From the NCBI GenBank assembly GCA_016647705.1, contig CM028325.1, forward strand, positions 33,460,474-33,524,473: a stretch of 64,000 bases of DNA, given 5' to 3'. This document shows, piece after piece, positions 24,808 through 36,000 of this stretch. The DNA is from Eucommia ulmoides. Lineage: Eukaryota > Streptophyta > Magnoliopsida > Garryales > Eucommiaceae. Made by a program: the position numbers and the translations under genes. The notes below the pieces were generated by a model, which ran no database searches, was not told the origin of the DNA, and was given only the letters and a program-made list of their open reading frames with translations. Each line of letters begins with the position of its first letter. Position 1 is the first letter of the stretch.

Positions 24808-25487
24808 TTACCCAGAGCTATCATCTCTGACAACGGGACACAATTTGACAACTTGTTGTTCACCGGCTTCTTCACTAGGCTCAGCATCCAAATTTAATTT
24901 CTCTTCTTGGGCCACTCTCAATCCAAAGACCAGGTGGAGGTCACCAATTGGACGATCCTGTATGTCCTCAACACCAGACTTAATAAATCAAATGGAAGGT
25001 GGGTGGAAGACCTGTCCGTTGTGCTTTGAGCATACTACATAACTTCAAGGATGCCAACCGGGGAGACTTCCTATACCGTGACCTTTAGGTTGGAGGCCGT
25101 TATTCCGGCGGAGATTAGCATGCCTACGCAGAGGACGGTTATGGTCTTAGACCTAAACAGTAACGATGCCATGCTGGCCTTGAACCTAGGCCTCTTGGAG
25201 GGGAAAAGAAAGTAAGCTTGGATCGGCAAGTGACCTATCAATAGCGGGCTGCTGGGTACTACGATCGTCGAGTCCTACCTCGCTCCTTTGACGTCAGTGA
25301 CCTTGTTCTAAGAAAGGTCACCATGACCACCCAAGAACCGGGCTCAGGAAAGATTGGTCCAACCTGGGAGGGGCTGTACAGAGTGACCTAAGTAACGAGG
25401 CTAGACACTTATGAATTCGAGACTGAGGAAGGGGCACCACTGAAGCACCCATGGAATGCAAAACACCTGGACCATTACTTTTGTAGA

Positions 25488-26556
25488 GAATGAAATAAAC
25501 ATTTTTGTAATTTCATTTTCTAAGTGTAAAATATTTGCAATCGATGAAGTGAATAGTTCAATATATTGTGCTCGGTGTCCTTACATTTTGTTTTCGTGAC
25601 GTGATTACAAGCTCGCCTAATGCACAACCTATAACGACCACACTTAAGTGTCGAGCACCAAGGGTAAAACCAAGCCTCCTACACAGGTCGATAGTCCATA
25701 TCCGGGAACTGAGCACGGTCGTCCACCAAGGGCAAGATCGATCAGGTCCGAGGGCCTGCAATGGTCACTGACCACCAATACAGCCGACCACAGGTTAGGC
25801 GTTGAAAAGATAGAAAGGCCCTTGCGTGGACAAAACTTTGGAGAACTCGAAATGGATCAAGAATGGGACTAGCTACAAAAGCCCACCAATGAACGACCAC
25901 TAGGGTTCGACCCAGGCGTTGTATTCTGGAGGACTGAGAGGACCAAGCACCATGAAGACCTCCATGTCTTAACCCACAACCCAACCATATCTACACCAGC
26001 TCAAGTCATAGGTTGGGGGCAGGAGGGTCATGGGTCCGGGAACACACTAAACATACCTCAAAATATAGGATTTTTTACAAAAATTCACAACATAAAGAAA
26101 GTAGCAGAGCAGTGCGAGAGTGGGAGACCAACGCTCAGCGTTCACCGATCTCTTGTACACAACAAAACAAAATTGAAGAACATGAATATGTTTATCGCTT
26201 ACCACTCACTACTCAACGGCCTCGTTATTTAACATAATGCCACCTACCTACTGATTCAATCTAATCACACCGCGGTGGTCATGTTAGTATGGAAGGACTA
26301 AGTGCGAGGGGTGCAAAAGGTACAAGTCCAAGGTTCCTACCGATTAGAGTACAAAGAGTAAAAGTGAAAAAGTAAAACCAATATGTGAGCACCAGACTCA
26401 ACACACAAGACATACAATTCAAAAAAAAAAAATGAGCTCGTGTATATATATGTTCAAAAATGAAATTACATTGGAAGGGTTTTGTGCTTGGTATATAGAG
26501 CTTCAATCCAAAAAATAAAAGAAAAAAAAGATTACAAAAGAAAAGGCTAAAAATTC
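25488..26556 (+). other. Tat internal non-coding region
   Basis: No coding region is supported between the integrase end and the antisense remnants. Confidence 0.5.
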
Positions 26557-29097
26557 CTAAGTAGGGGAGAACACGTATACACCGCCCACAAGAGCGTGCA
26601 CAAGTGTTCTGCCCTGGCCACCTACTCTACGACCCCCGAGTTGCCCGTTACATCCAGGGGTCCCACTCCTCCAAGCCCTATTCTCCTTTCGGAGACCAAG
26701 CAGCAACGGCATCCCCTCTGGCGGCGATGCCGAATTTCTCCCTGACATAAGTGTCGGGCTTAGCTCCCCCGACCTCCTTGAACTCTATCTAGATCCGCTC
26801 ATAAAAGAAGTTCGGGAATTGGAGCTAGACTGATAGCACTGCGACATTAAAGCCATTTGTTATCACCGCGGACCCGATGTTCGTCACGAGTTCTTGGTAC
26901 TTCGAGCCGACCTTTAGTGTTCAACATCCTCTCGCTCGACTCGACCAACTATTTCCCTCCTCAACTAGGCCTCATCGAGCCTTAGCGAATTCAAACTTCA
27001 GCTACGAGAACCCATCAGCGCTTTAATCCTTCTCCTCCATCAGGGAGACAATTTGAAATCGAAGGTCGGTTTCGGCCTCAGCTGCCATATTCAGCTTTTG
27101 GTGGAGAATGTTGATGTTGGCGAGCAAGGCGTCCCATTCAATTTGGAGGGTCTGTTGTTTTTTCCTCTCCAAACTCCAGCGGTGATCGACCACCGCCACG
27201 CGAAAAAGTTCTACACGGAGATTGAAAAGGTCAGAAGACTTGTGCAAAAAACTTGGAAGAAAAGTTAAGGATTCCCAATACTTATCCCGATTACATCTTT
27301 ATATAGGTCTATGAGGAGGAGATTGGGATTGATATTTTCCAGCTTGCAGCGGTCAGCTGAGGAGGAACCATTCACTGAATGAAATTTGGTACGACCTTGG
27401 TGCTGTCGATCAAACATCGGTTTGTTAGCATCCCAGTGATCGGTACATTGAAAAACCTTAGATTCACCTCCATATACAGGGACAATCCCCCTCCTACCGA
27501 GGTCGCTTGTTCTTCTTTTTCTTGGAGCCTCCATCATCGTCTTTCTTCTTCCCCTTTTCTTTAGGGTCATCGGTGGAAGGCTCTACATCTTACATAACGG
27601 CTGCAAAGCACTAAATCTTAGGCGGCTCGCAGATAGTAACACAGGACTAGGCTGGGGACCGATGGTGTTGTTTAGTCGTCAGTGTAGGTTGCTCGGAAGG
27701 CATAGTGTGTTGACCTTGTGAGCCGCCTTGGCCAGGCAGGGCCAAGTCTTTCTTAATCATCGCTGCCTTGTCCATGTTTGCAAGCCCAAATACAAAAATG
27801 TTACACTAAGAAACACAAGTTAAAAGAAATCCCCGGACTCCGAGTTGCACTCACCATTTGTTGGAACCTCTGGTAGCTTAGCGGGAGGCAAAAACGAGCA
27901 CCGATAAATTATATATCAAAGAGCGTCGATCTAACGAGATCTTTGGCCTTGTTGAACATCGTTCTAAGGACGTGTTGCGGAGAGCAGTAAGCTTTGGGTT
28001 GAGACCCGAGAGCTTCTTTTTTTTCTCGTTCACTGCATAACAGAAAAATAAACAAACCAGCAAGTAAAATCAAGCATCGAACATTGCCTACCATCGAAGG
28101 ATCCCTTTATCGACTGGCCCCTATTCCCGTTGGATGGGGGTGGTGAGGTCCTTCTCTCCTAGGCCAAACTTTCATCCATCTCTTTTGAGAAAGACGATCT
28201 TCTTATTCCATCTATGCATAGATGAATTCAGGTCAGTCAGGAAGGTTGACCTGGTAGAAATGTAGCACCACTCACCTCCATCGGGCAGTGACTTTATGAA
28301 GAAGAGTGCTCTGAAGAGCTCGGTAGTCGGGAGTGATTCATTCTATTTGGAAGATTATGTAAGCAACCACAACCAATCGTAGGTTGTTTGGTGCGAGTTG
28401 TGATAAACACAATCCGAACGCCTGACAGACTGTCTGACCTAATGGTGCAGAGGGAACCAAAGACCCACCTTGAGTTGGTCAAGATAGACGGCTATTTGAC
28501 CGATGAGTGGTTGGTGTATTTGGTCATTTGGTCATCGAGGCTGAGAGTAACATATGGACGGTGCCTAGGATTGTGTATATGCTTCTTACCTCCATTAACT
28601 TCTTTTCGGTCAAAATGGTCTTCAACTTCCAGACCGTGCTGGAGAGGAGCACCGCGAAGAGGGCAGTACCCTCAGCCTCCCTAGGTTTCGCAAAAACCTG
28701 AGGAACTAAAGGAACCTCTCTGGGATATGCGTCATCGTCACAGAGCCCAAGCCTCGGTCAGCCCTTGGATCCTGAGACGAGCTCACTCCCCTTCTCTCGC
28801 TAGATGGGCCATCATTTCCGATGGCGACTTGACCAGAATTGTACCATTGGACGAGAGTGTCTGATCTGGCAACTTGGGAAAGAGCATTTTCTTCGAATTT
28901 GAGGAGCGTCCACTCTACTGATAAGAAGTTGATGAAGTCCTCTTCGACGAGGCGGACTCCAAGCTTAGACTAAAGAAGGAGGAAGAAGAAGATGAATAAG
29001 AAGAAAGTTCAATCGGTTCATGGTCCATGATGGAAAGAACGAAGAAAAAGGAATGAGAGAATACCACGCACCGAATACTGAGCACTGGTAAGAACAA
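26557..29097 (-). pseudogene. Antisense ORF remnants between Tat integrase and 3' LTR
   Basis: On the strand opposite to pol, 28560-28200 reads YLDQLKVGLWFPLHHQV and resembles the putative gypsy-type transposon domain (PF04195 style). Further along, 27247-27023 gives a coiled-coil-like segment (EWDALLANINILHQKLNMAA). Frames are broken by stops. Antisense genes at this position are known in Tat elements such as Grande; their role is not established. Confidence 0.62.
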
Positions 29098-29366
29098 GAT
29101 CTCTTAGAAAACTCACAAGTGTGAAATGAGGCGCATGGACCCTCATACTTATAAGGGTAGAGGAAAGGGAGGCCAATCGTTGCCATCCAACTACTCTCCT
29201 CGCCTCGATCCGTTTGTCCGTCAGAGGAATAGGGAACACATATCACCTATTCGACGGTCCCTCCTAAATCGCCAAATGGAACCCGTCCGCAGTTTGAAGA
29301 GCGGTGGTTGACCCTGAACACGAGTCTAGAGCACTTTGTTCCTCACTGATCGTGAACGAGGGCAAT

Positions 29367-30149
29367 TGATGTGAAAAATTCTACCGCCCACCGACCTTCA
29401 GTCACAGCCCACTGCGTGGCACAGAAGAGAGCGGTGGACTGGTCAACGGTTACTACACCTCCTAATTGGACTTCCTGAGGGTCACCCAGATGGCCATTCT
29501 GTTCATAGGTCATCGACTAATGTCCAGAGGGTGGTCCCTAATCTTGACACTGTCTGCAATCATCGTTCACCGTTAGAGCGTGGGGCCCGCCAACCTTATC
29601 TTGACGAATACCGCCTAGCGGCTATCGTTGAGGGGTTCTACACCCCAATGACTACGCTGGGCTACAACGAGCAATCTCTATGTAGCGGTCTTCCGTGTTG
29701 CCTTTATTTGGGCCAGTCCATGGGTCCCTCTGTATGGGCCAAAAGACCCGGCCCAACACTTTAATCCATGTCGCGCACCTCCTCAGTGGCCACGTGACGA
29801 ATTACTGTGATTAACAGCGCTCAGAACCGTAATTATGGGAATTAATTGTTCTCATCTCCTATTAATATCAGGACATTCAATACCCAAGGTAAGGCTTGAT
29901 TTCCTACTCAAAGAAAATATATATCTTTTTCTCCCGAGCTTTTACTCTTGCCCCGGAGGGACTTCACTAGGCATACCTCGACGAGTCTTTATGTAGGTGT
30001 AGGCTCAGACTTAAAGACATTTGGCCGTTGACCGTGGACCGCCTAGTGAACACGATACACCGAGGACTTGGACTCCACCTCCATAAGAAAACTCCACCTA
30101 GACGTTGACCGGACCAACTGAAGATGTTAACCAATTTTAGACACCAACA
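29367..30149 (+). repeat. Tat 3' LTR (783 bp)
   Basis: It runs from TGATGTGAAAAATTC to GACACCAACA. It matches the remnant at 20299 and has related ends in the solo LTR at 15190-16026. Confidence 0.82.
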
Positions 30150-30499
30150 ACTTCCAATAATCTGGGATTGGATTCTCCTTACGTTCTGCAGTATTCCGAG
30201 AATAGAAACATGTTTAGTAACAACTGAAATTGTTTCTTTGAATTTATGAGAACAGAAACGAGAAACACATTTGCGGGCAACATTTGATCTTTTTTTTTTC
30301 TTTAAATGTATGGTGGCTGGCGGAGTGGTAGTGAATAAGAATCAACATGTTTTTGTTTTTCAGATTTTTAAGGAATTCATGAAATATTCTCAAATTATTT
30401 CCAAAATCTAGGGAATAGAAACAGGTTTTCCAATTACATTTATGTATATTAATCCCAAAATTTTGAGAGCGACAAATAGAAATAGTAACCAAACGGGCC

Positions 30500-31045
30500 T
30501 AAATGAGCGGCCCCACCGAAGTGACTAAACATTTGATCAGTTTCTGATATGAGTCATTTTGGTAGTGTTTGTTTAGAGTTTCTGTTACGAGATTTCTGTT
30601 TCTTTTCTCTGAATCTGGGATAAAAAACAGAGATTCTGGTCTGAGTTTTTTAAGAACAACATAAAACTGAGAATTTCACTAACCCTGTGTTTTGCTTCGC
30701 CAGAGCCTTAAGAATTGAAATCTGAAATGAACTGTAAAATCTAAAAATATACATGCCAATTTTGCAATTCCAAGACTTTAATTCAGTGATACCAAACGCT
30801 ACCTTTATTATACTTCTATTTTTTATAAAATTAAAACATTATTTGGAAAAATAGTTAATTGGGCGATTGAACTAAAATTTAGATGATTTTATTTAACATG
30901 ATATTAATAAATAAATAAAAAGTAGTACATAAACATTTGCCTCTTGTTTTCATATTTCAATTTTTGCTCCAAAAAAGAGAAACACTACAGCTCTATTTGG
31001 TTTGCTACTCTAGTATTGTTGGTTGTTTTCAAAACGCAAAATAGT
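30500..31045. other. Intergenic region with possible small MITE
   Basis: About 30556-30802 starts GGTAGTGTTTGTTTAG and ends GATACCAAACGCTACC, a possible MITE. Nothing else seen. Confidence 0.4.
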
Positions 31046-32262
31046 GATAAAGTTTTTTTTAGTCCTGACAAATGTTTAGAGTATTCAATTGGTCCCCAAT
31101 TTTTGTAACTCGACAATTTAGTCCTTGACATTTTAAAATCGTTCTAAATTAACTCTTGGGTCGGATTCGTTAGTAAAATTTGGAAAAATTGGATGGAAAC
31201 AGTCACGTGATAAACACCTGACTATTTGGTTAAGGGTAAATACGTCATTTCAATCTTATTAATTTAATGGGATCTATTTGCATATGTTCTTAAACTAAGG
31301 GGTAAAATATTTTTTTCCACAACTTTTCCTATTTTTTTTTTGGATCAGTTCTCTTCTCCTCCGTTTCTGTGCACCACCGACACCATCAGGTCCACCACTC
31401 CACTCCACCACACCACACCACCATCGCCAAACCAAAGACCACCTCCACCACCGTCTCCACCATCGCCGAACCAAACACCATCTGCAAACCCATCTCCACC
31501 GCCGAACAGCACCACCGTGATGGAGATAAAATGAAGAAGAGAGAGAGAGAGGACTTGCAGCGGCTGGTTGCCCCAAGCCCTAACCGCCACAGGCCCAGAC
31601 CACTCACCATCGCCGCCGTTCTATTCCGAAATCGAAACTAGGTTGCGATTTCGAAATCTAAATATTGATTTCAAAAACTAGGTTTCGATTTCGATTTCGT
31701 TTCTGAAATCGAAATCGAAATTGAACAACAGGTTTGATTGAGAAAACGAAATCGATTTCCTCGGTGGTGGTGTTCGTTTTGGTGGTGGTTTTCGGCAGTG
31801 TTGTTGTTTGTTTCGGTGATTTTTTCGAAGGTGTTGATGTTCGGTTTGGTGGTGTTGATGTTCGTTTTGGTGGTATTTTTCCTCGGTGGGTGGGAGTAGC
31901 ATTAGTTGCCATGGAGGAGATGGAGCAGGGGTCACCGGAGATGGAGCAGGGGTGGGGGTTGGGCTCGCCGGAGATGAGACGGTGAAGAAGATGATGACTT
32001 AAAAGAAAAAATACACAATAAACCCTTAATTTTTGGATAAAAAATTAAATGACCCCCAATTAAATATCTTTTCAAATTAACCCATTGAATAAAAAGACTA
32101 AAATACCCTTAATGAAACGTTGACCGTTAGTTTGATTTAACGGAATCTATCTCAATTTTGAAATGTCAATGGCTAAATTATCGAGTTACAAAAGTTAGAA
32201 GCCAAATGGATGCCCGTTGCATTTGTCAGGAACCAAAAAAATCTTTATCTCCTCAAAATACT
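31037..32262. mobile_element. Non-autonomous MULE-like element (31046-32249)
   Basis: Imperfect terminal inverted repeats of about 97 bp (GATAAAGTTTTTTTTAGTCC at the left; the right complement shares CTGACAAATG and TTTGTAACTCGA) enclose a GC-richer core. Flanks CAAAATAGT (31037-31045) and CAAAATACT (32254-32262) match at 8 of 9 bp. The core has CCACCACC-type low complexity and a set of CGAAATCG repeats (31625-31730). ORFs in it are low-complexity and not supported. Confidence 0.72.
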
Positions 32263-32436
32263 TTTATTTTTATTTTAACAATAAAATTAAAAATAATTTT
32301 ATAAAATAATTTTTACAATACTTAATTTGTCACATTACCTTACTTTAATACTTAATTTTTTTTAAGAATTTTTTCGAACAATTCACAAATTTAATTTTTT
32401 TACTCAAATAGTTCCTTCCCTACAACAAAAATTTAG

Positions 32437-32914
32437 AATTACACTTTGCACCGCTGAAGTTTGACTTTCATATCACTTTGATCCCCATATTTTTCATTTA
32501 AACACATAATGGCCTAAAGTTCTATAATCATCCCACTTCAGTCCAATTCAATAACTTCATTACAATTTTGGACTACAAACAGTCAATTATCATGGACCCA
32601 ACCATTTTAACTAGATTTTATGGATATTTTCAACCCCTTTCTTTCCTCTTTAATTTTTTTCTAAAAAAAACATAAACCTATATATATATATATATATAAT
32701 TATTTGGATGAAAAGGAGGGAAGGAGAATGTTGAATTCTCCTATAAAGTCTCTTCAAAACCGTCGTTTACATGTCAAGAGACATTTTTCCGAGGTAGTGG
32801 GATGATTAAAAAACTATAAGGTGTTATATGTTGAAACTGAAACCATGGGACCGAAGCGGAATTTTGGTCAAACTTTCAGGGCACAAAACGTCAAAACCCC
32901 TAATTTTTATTTTA
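32437..32914. mobile_element. Non-autonomous element related to 18584-19087
   Basis: The left end TTACACTTTGCACCGCTGAAG and the right end (CAAACTTTCAGGGCACAAAAC) are inverted repeats of about 70 bp. They resemble the element in HIPP intron 2. It has no ORF. Confidence 0.6.
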
Positions 32915-33086
32915 TTTTTTATTTTTGTCGCTCCCAAAAAACGTAGAAAAGTTTGAGAACAGAAAAACCAGAGAAACGCGACCTAATGATAATTTGTAAC
33001 ATAATTTTTTTTTAAAAAAGGCTCATCAAGTCTATTTACATGACAGAGAAGGAAGGGGTTGGGGGGGCAGAAAATGACTATCGGAA

Positions 33087-36000
33087 CTACCAAAGAGAAG
33101 CATCGCCCCCTTCCTCTGCCGAACCCCATATGCAGATCTCCAACTTAAGCTGCCCACACGCCAAACCTACATAACTAAACGGAACCAAAAGAAAATCCAC
33201 AGGCAAAAAACCCTGTACCCGATTCGGACAACTCTGTGTACAAGATTTCAACCTAAGACAACTCCCTCCTCTTCTCGCCACGAGATCATACAAGAATCTT
33301 TTCTTGGACGAGCCCGGGGCAACACAAGTGATCACAACCGTATGCCCTATACTTTCCGTACCTTTATTAATTAAAAAGAGATTACCGTCTTCTTCGGCTT
33401 GAAGAACAAGGAAACTGTCGCTTGCGGACAAAGAAACGGGCAATGGGTAGTTGTACTGAAACCGCCGTCCTGAGTTCCAATGCTTGTTGCTGAAGTGAAG
33501 GGAGAGTTGCTCAGAGGAGCCGATGAAGTTGCAGTCTTGAAGTGGGCACGAGCACGGGGAGTGAATGCACGTTTCCTCGTGGTCGTTTTTGTTGATGTAA
33601 TCGACTTTCTCTCGGCATCCGTAGACTCGGTTTCGGCATGGCGCTCGGACCGAATCGACGACCACTTTGATGTCACCGCACACGATGTTGCCTCCCTTGA
33701 GATTGATTGGCATGTTTTCCTAGGAAAAAACATGGAAAGGTAAAAATTCACGGAATTGTCAGAAATTTTAAAGAAAATTAGAGATTCTTATTGTATAGTT
33801 CTATATTTTGATTTTTTGATTTATTTTTATTTCTTTTAGGCTAACTTATTTGTTAGTCTTTATTAATTTATTTTTTTATACTAACTTAAATTATGATATC
33901 AAATACAAATTCAACATCTAGTACACTAAAATTATTATATTTATTTAGTATTAAGTATACAATAGTCTTTTATGTTTTCCTAAGTCTTTCTTTTTTAAGC
34001 ATATATAAGTGATCTTTCCTACCTCTTTATATTTATTATGTGCAATAATAAACCCTAACTTTTTTTTTTCCTCTCTCTTTCTCTTTTCTTTTGATTTTAT
34101 GTTATTCAATGATCTTAAGAAGATATTAACTAAAAACGATAGATATTACCTAGACGGATTCAATATAATTGAAATCAACCATAGGATTAAAAACTCAATC
34201 GAGAACTGAAAAAGAAGAAAGAAGGGGTAAAAAGTTGTAAGCGACTTATTTCTAGAATAAAATCAATTTTTTTGCAAAAACTAAACGCTCCGGGATCAAA
34301 TCTAAGATCAATACAAGGTTAATCATGCGTTTTGCTTTTAAATGCTAAGTTTTATGTATTTGAAGACCATGTTGAAGTTTATGAAAATGAGAAAGGGGGC
34401 GTCGATTACCTCGTCTGTGGCGATAATCCCATTTAGTTGATCTTCCTTAACCTAGCAAAAACTCAAAAAAAATGCACACACATCAAAGGTGAAAAATAAC
34501 CTAGAAATTTAGGTGGCGTTTGGTTAGTGTTTCTGCTTTTCTGTTTCTACTTTCAACAAATTGGGATGAGAATTCTGTTTCTGTTATGGAGTATTCCAGA
34601 AATAGGAACATGTTTGGCAACGACCGTATCCTAGAAATTGTTTCTTTTAAATTATGAGAACAAAAATAAGAAACACGTTTAGCTGCAACATTTGTTCTTT
34701 TTTCCTTTAAATGTATGGTGGGCCCCAAGGGGTGGTGGTGGCCAGTGGAATAGTAGTGGAAATAGTTTTGCTGGAGTGAATAAAAATCAATATTTTTTTG
34801 GGAATAGAACCGTGTTTACAAAATGTGTTTCTGTACATTAATCCCAATTTTTTGAGAGCGGGAACAAAAATTAGGAAAAAGAAACAATAACCAAACGGGG
34901 CCTAGGGATCCATTGCCAAACATATATTTGCTTGAAGAAGAATGAACCCAGTTTTCCAAATTAAAATTTTCAAAAAAAAAAGAAAAGAAGTTGCATAGGA
35001 TGTAAAGTGTGGCAAATATCATATCTACCAGGTTTCCCATTTGCTCAACCCCATCAGCCATGTCTCCAAATGGCATACCTTCAGCCATGTCCATTTCATC
35101 AAACAACCCAATTCCAAGGTTCTTTTCCCTGCAAACCACCTACCAAAAAAAATATAGAGCTTAATAAAACCGAATACTAAAAAATTAAGGTCGCGTTTGG
35201 ACTTGTGGAATCGGACCACCTTGGAATTGGCATTCATTTCTAGTTCCAATTTTAAGGTCCTAATTCCATATAACCAAACGCTACCTACCTAAGCACCATA
35301 ACTGGAGAACGCACCTCGCCAAAACCATAACCGCCAAGCTCTTTTTCTCGTTTTTCTCTCTCACTTATTTCATCCTCACCCCATGAGGATAAGCAAGGAA
35401 CGGCAGGAGTAGATTCACAAGGTCCTCCAATGGTAACGCTCTCATAGTAAAAGAGCTGTGGACCGTAAAATAAGAAAAAATAAAAATCTAGCTATGATTT
35501 TAAAAAAAAGTAAGAGCCTGTTTGGTTGTCCTACAGTTCCCGAATAAGGCCATTTGATAATTAGTCAAGGCCATATATATATATATATATATATATTGGC
35601 TTTTGGTCGTGAAAATTTAAAAAAACGAAAATCAAGAATGTACCCAAAATTTAACTAAACTAATACGTGCATTTTTTTTGACATCCAAACACTACTATGT
35701 AAATTTAATAAGATCTAAATGAAGATATACAAAAATTAATCTTTTCAAGATGAGAAAATTATTAAAATAGAATAATCAAGACAACCAAGCATGCCCTAAC
35801 ATAGAATTCCAGGAAAAAACGAAAAAAAAAAAAAAAAACTAACAAATGTTAACCTGGAGAAACAGAAGGCAACCGCCGACTGCACGTTGCTTCCCCTGAC
35901 AAAAGCGGGTCACCTCCCGGACAAGGCGGTCAAGCAAGAATTTTGCCCAGTTGAACTGGTGGACGACATCCATATCTGTCAGGAAGTGGAGGAACGAAGG

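Larger units (their letters stand above)
21305..25487 (+). pseudogene. Tat integrase pseudogene, split by a solo LTR
   Basis: The first part (21305-21810) has the start RYSIIDGILYK and the zinc-binding H-H-C-C region ending VKKCDMC near 21570, followed by stops. The second part (24803-25487) resumes with IISDNGTQFDN, the second catalytic aspartate, and runs to a C-terminal KHPWNAKHLDHYF. A 2992-bp LTR lies between them. It is inactive because of stops, frame changes and the insertion. Confidence 0.82.
20299..30149 (+). mobile_element. Tat-lineage Ty3/gypsy element with a large 5' deletion
   Basis: It starts with about 73 bp of LTR, then jumps straight into the end of the reverse transcriptase. 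Most of the 5' LTR, gag, protease and most RT are gone. After RNase H and integrase comes about 4 kb with antisense coding remnants and a full 3' LTR ending ACACCAACA. Flanks AATTC (20294-20298) and ACTTC (30150-30154) are a likely 5-bp target duplication with one change. A Tekay-like solo LTR (21811-24802) interrupts the integrase. Confidence 0.85.
20260..30499. mobile_element. MITE split by the Tat retrotransposon (20260-20298 and 30150-30499)
   Basis: The left 39 bp (GGTATTTGGTTAGTGTTTCTG) and the right 350 bp, joined, match the intact element at 34512-34902 over its whole length, including TTTAAATGTATGGTGG and the end AACCAAACGGGCC. The gap is exactly the Tat element. Right flank is TAA; the left flank is decayed. 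Confidence 0.8.

Noticed and set aside
31295..31985. Open frames on both strands rich in P, T or G, V
   Set aside because: Simple-sequence core of a non-autonomous MULE-like element.
33087..33713. SINA-like domain as a separate truncated pseudogene
   Set aside because: A good acceptor at 33720 and phase-0 microexon at 34410-34451 link it to the upstream exons in one frame; no stop or RING exon found.
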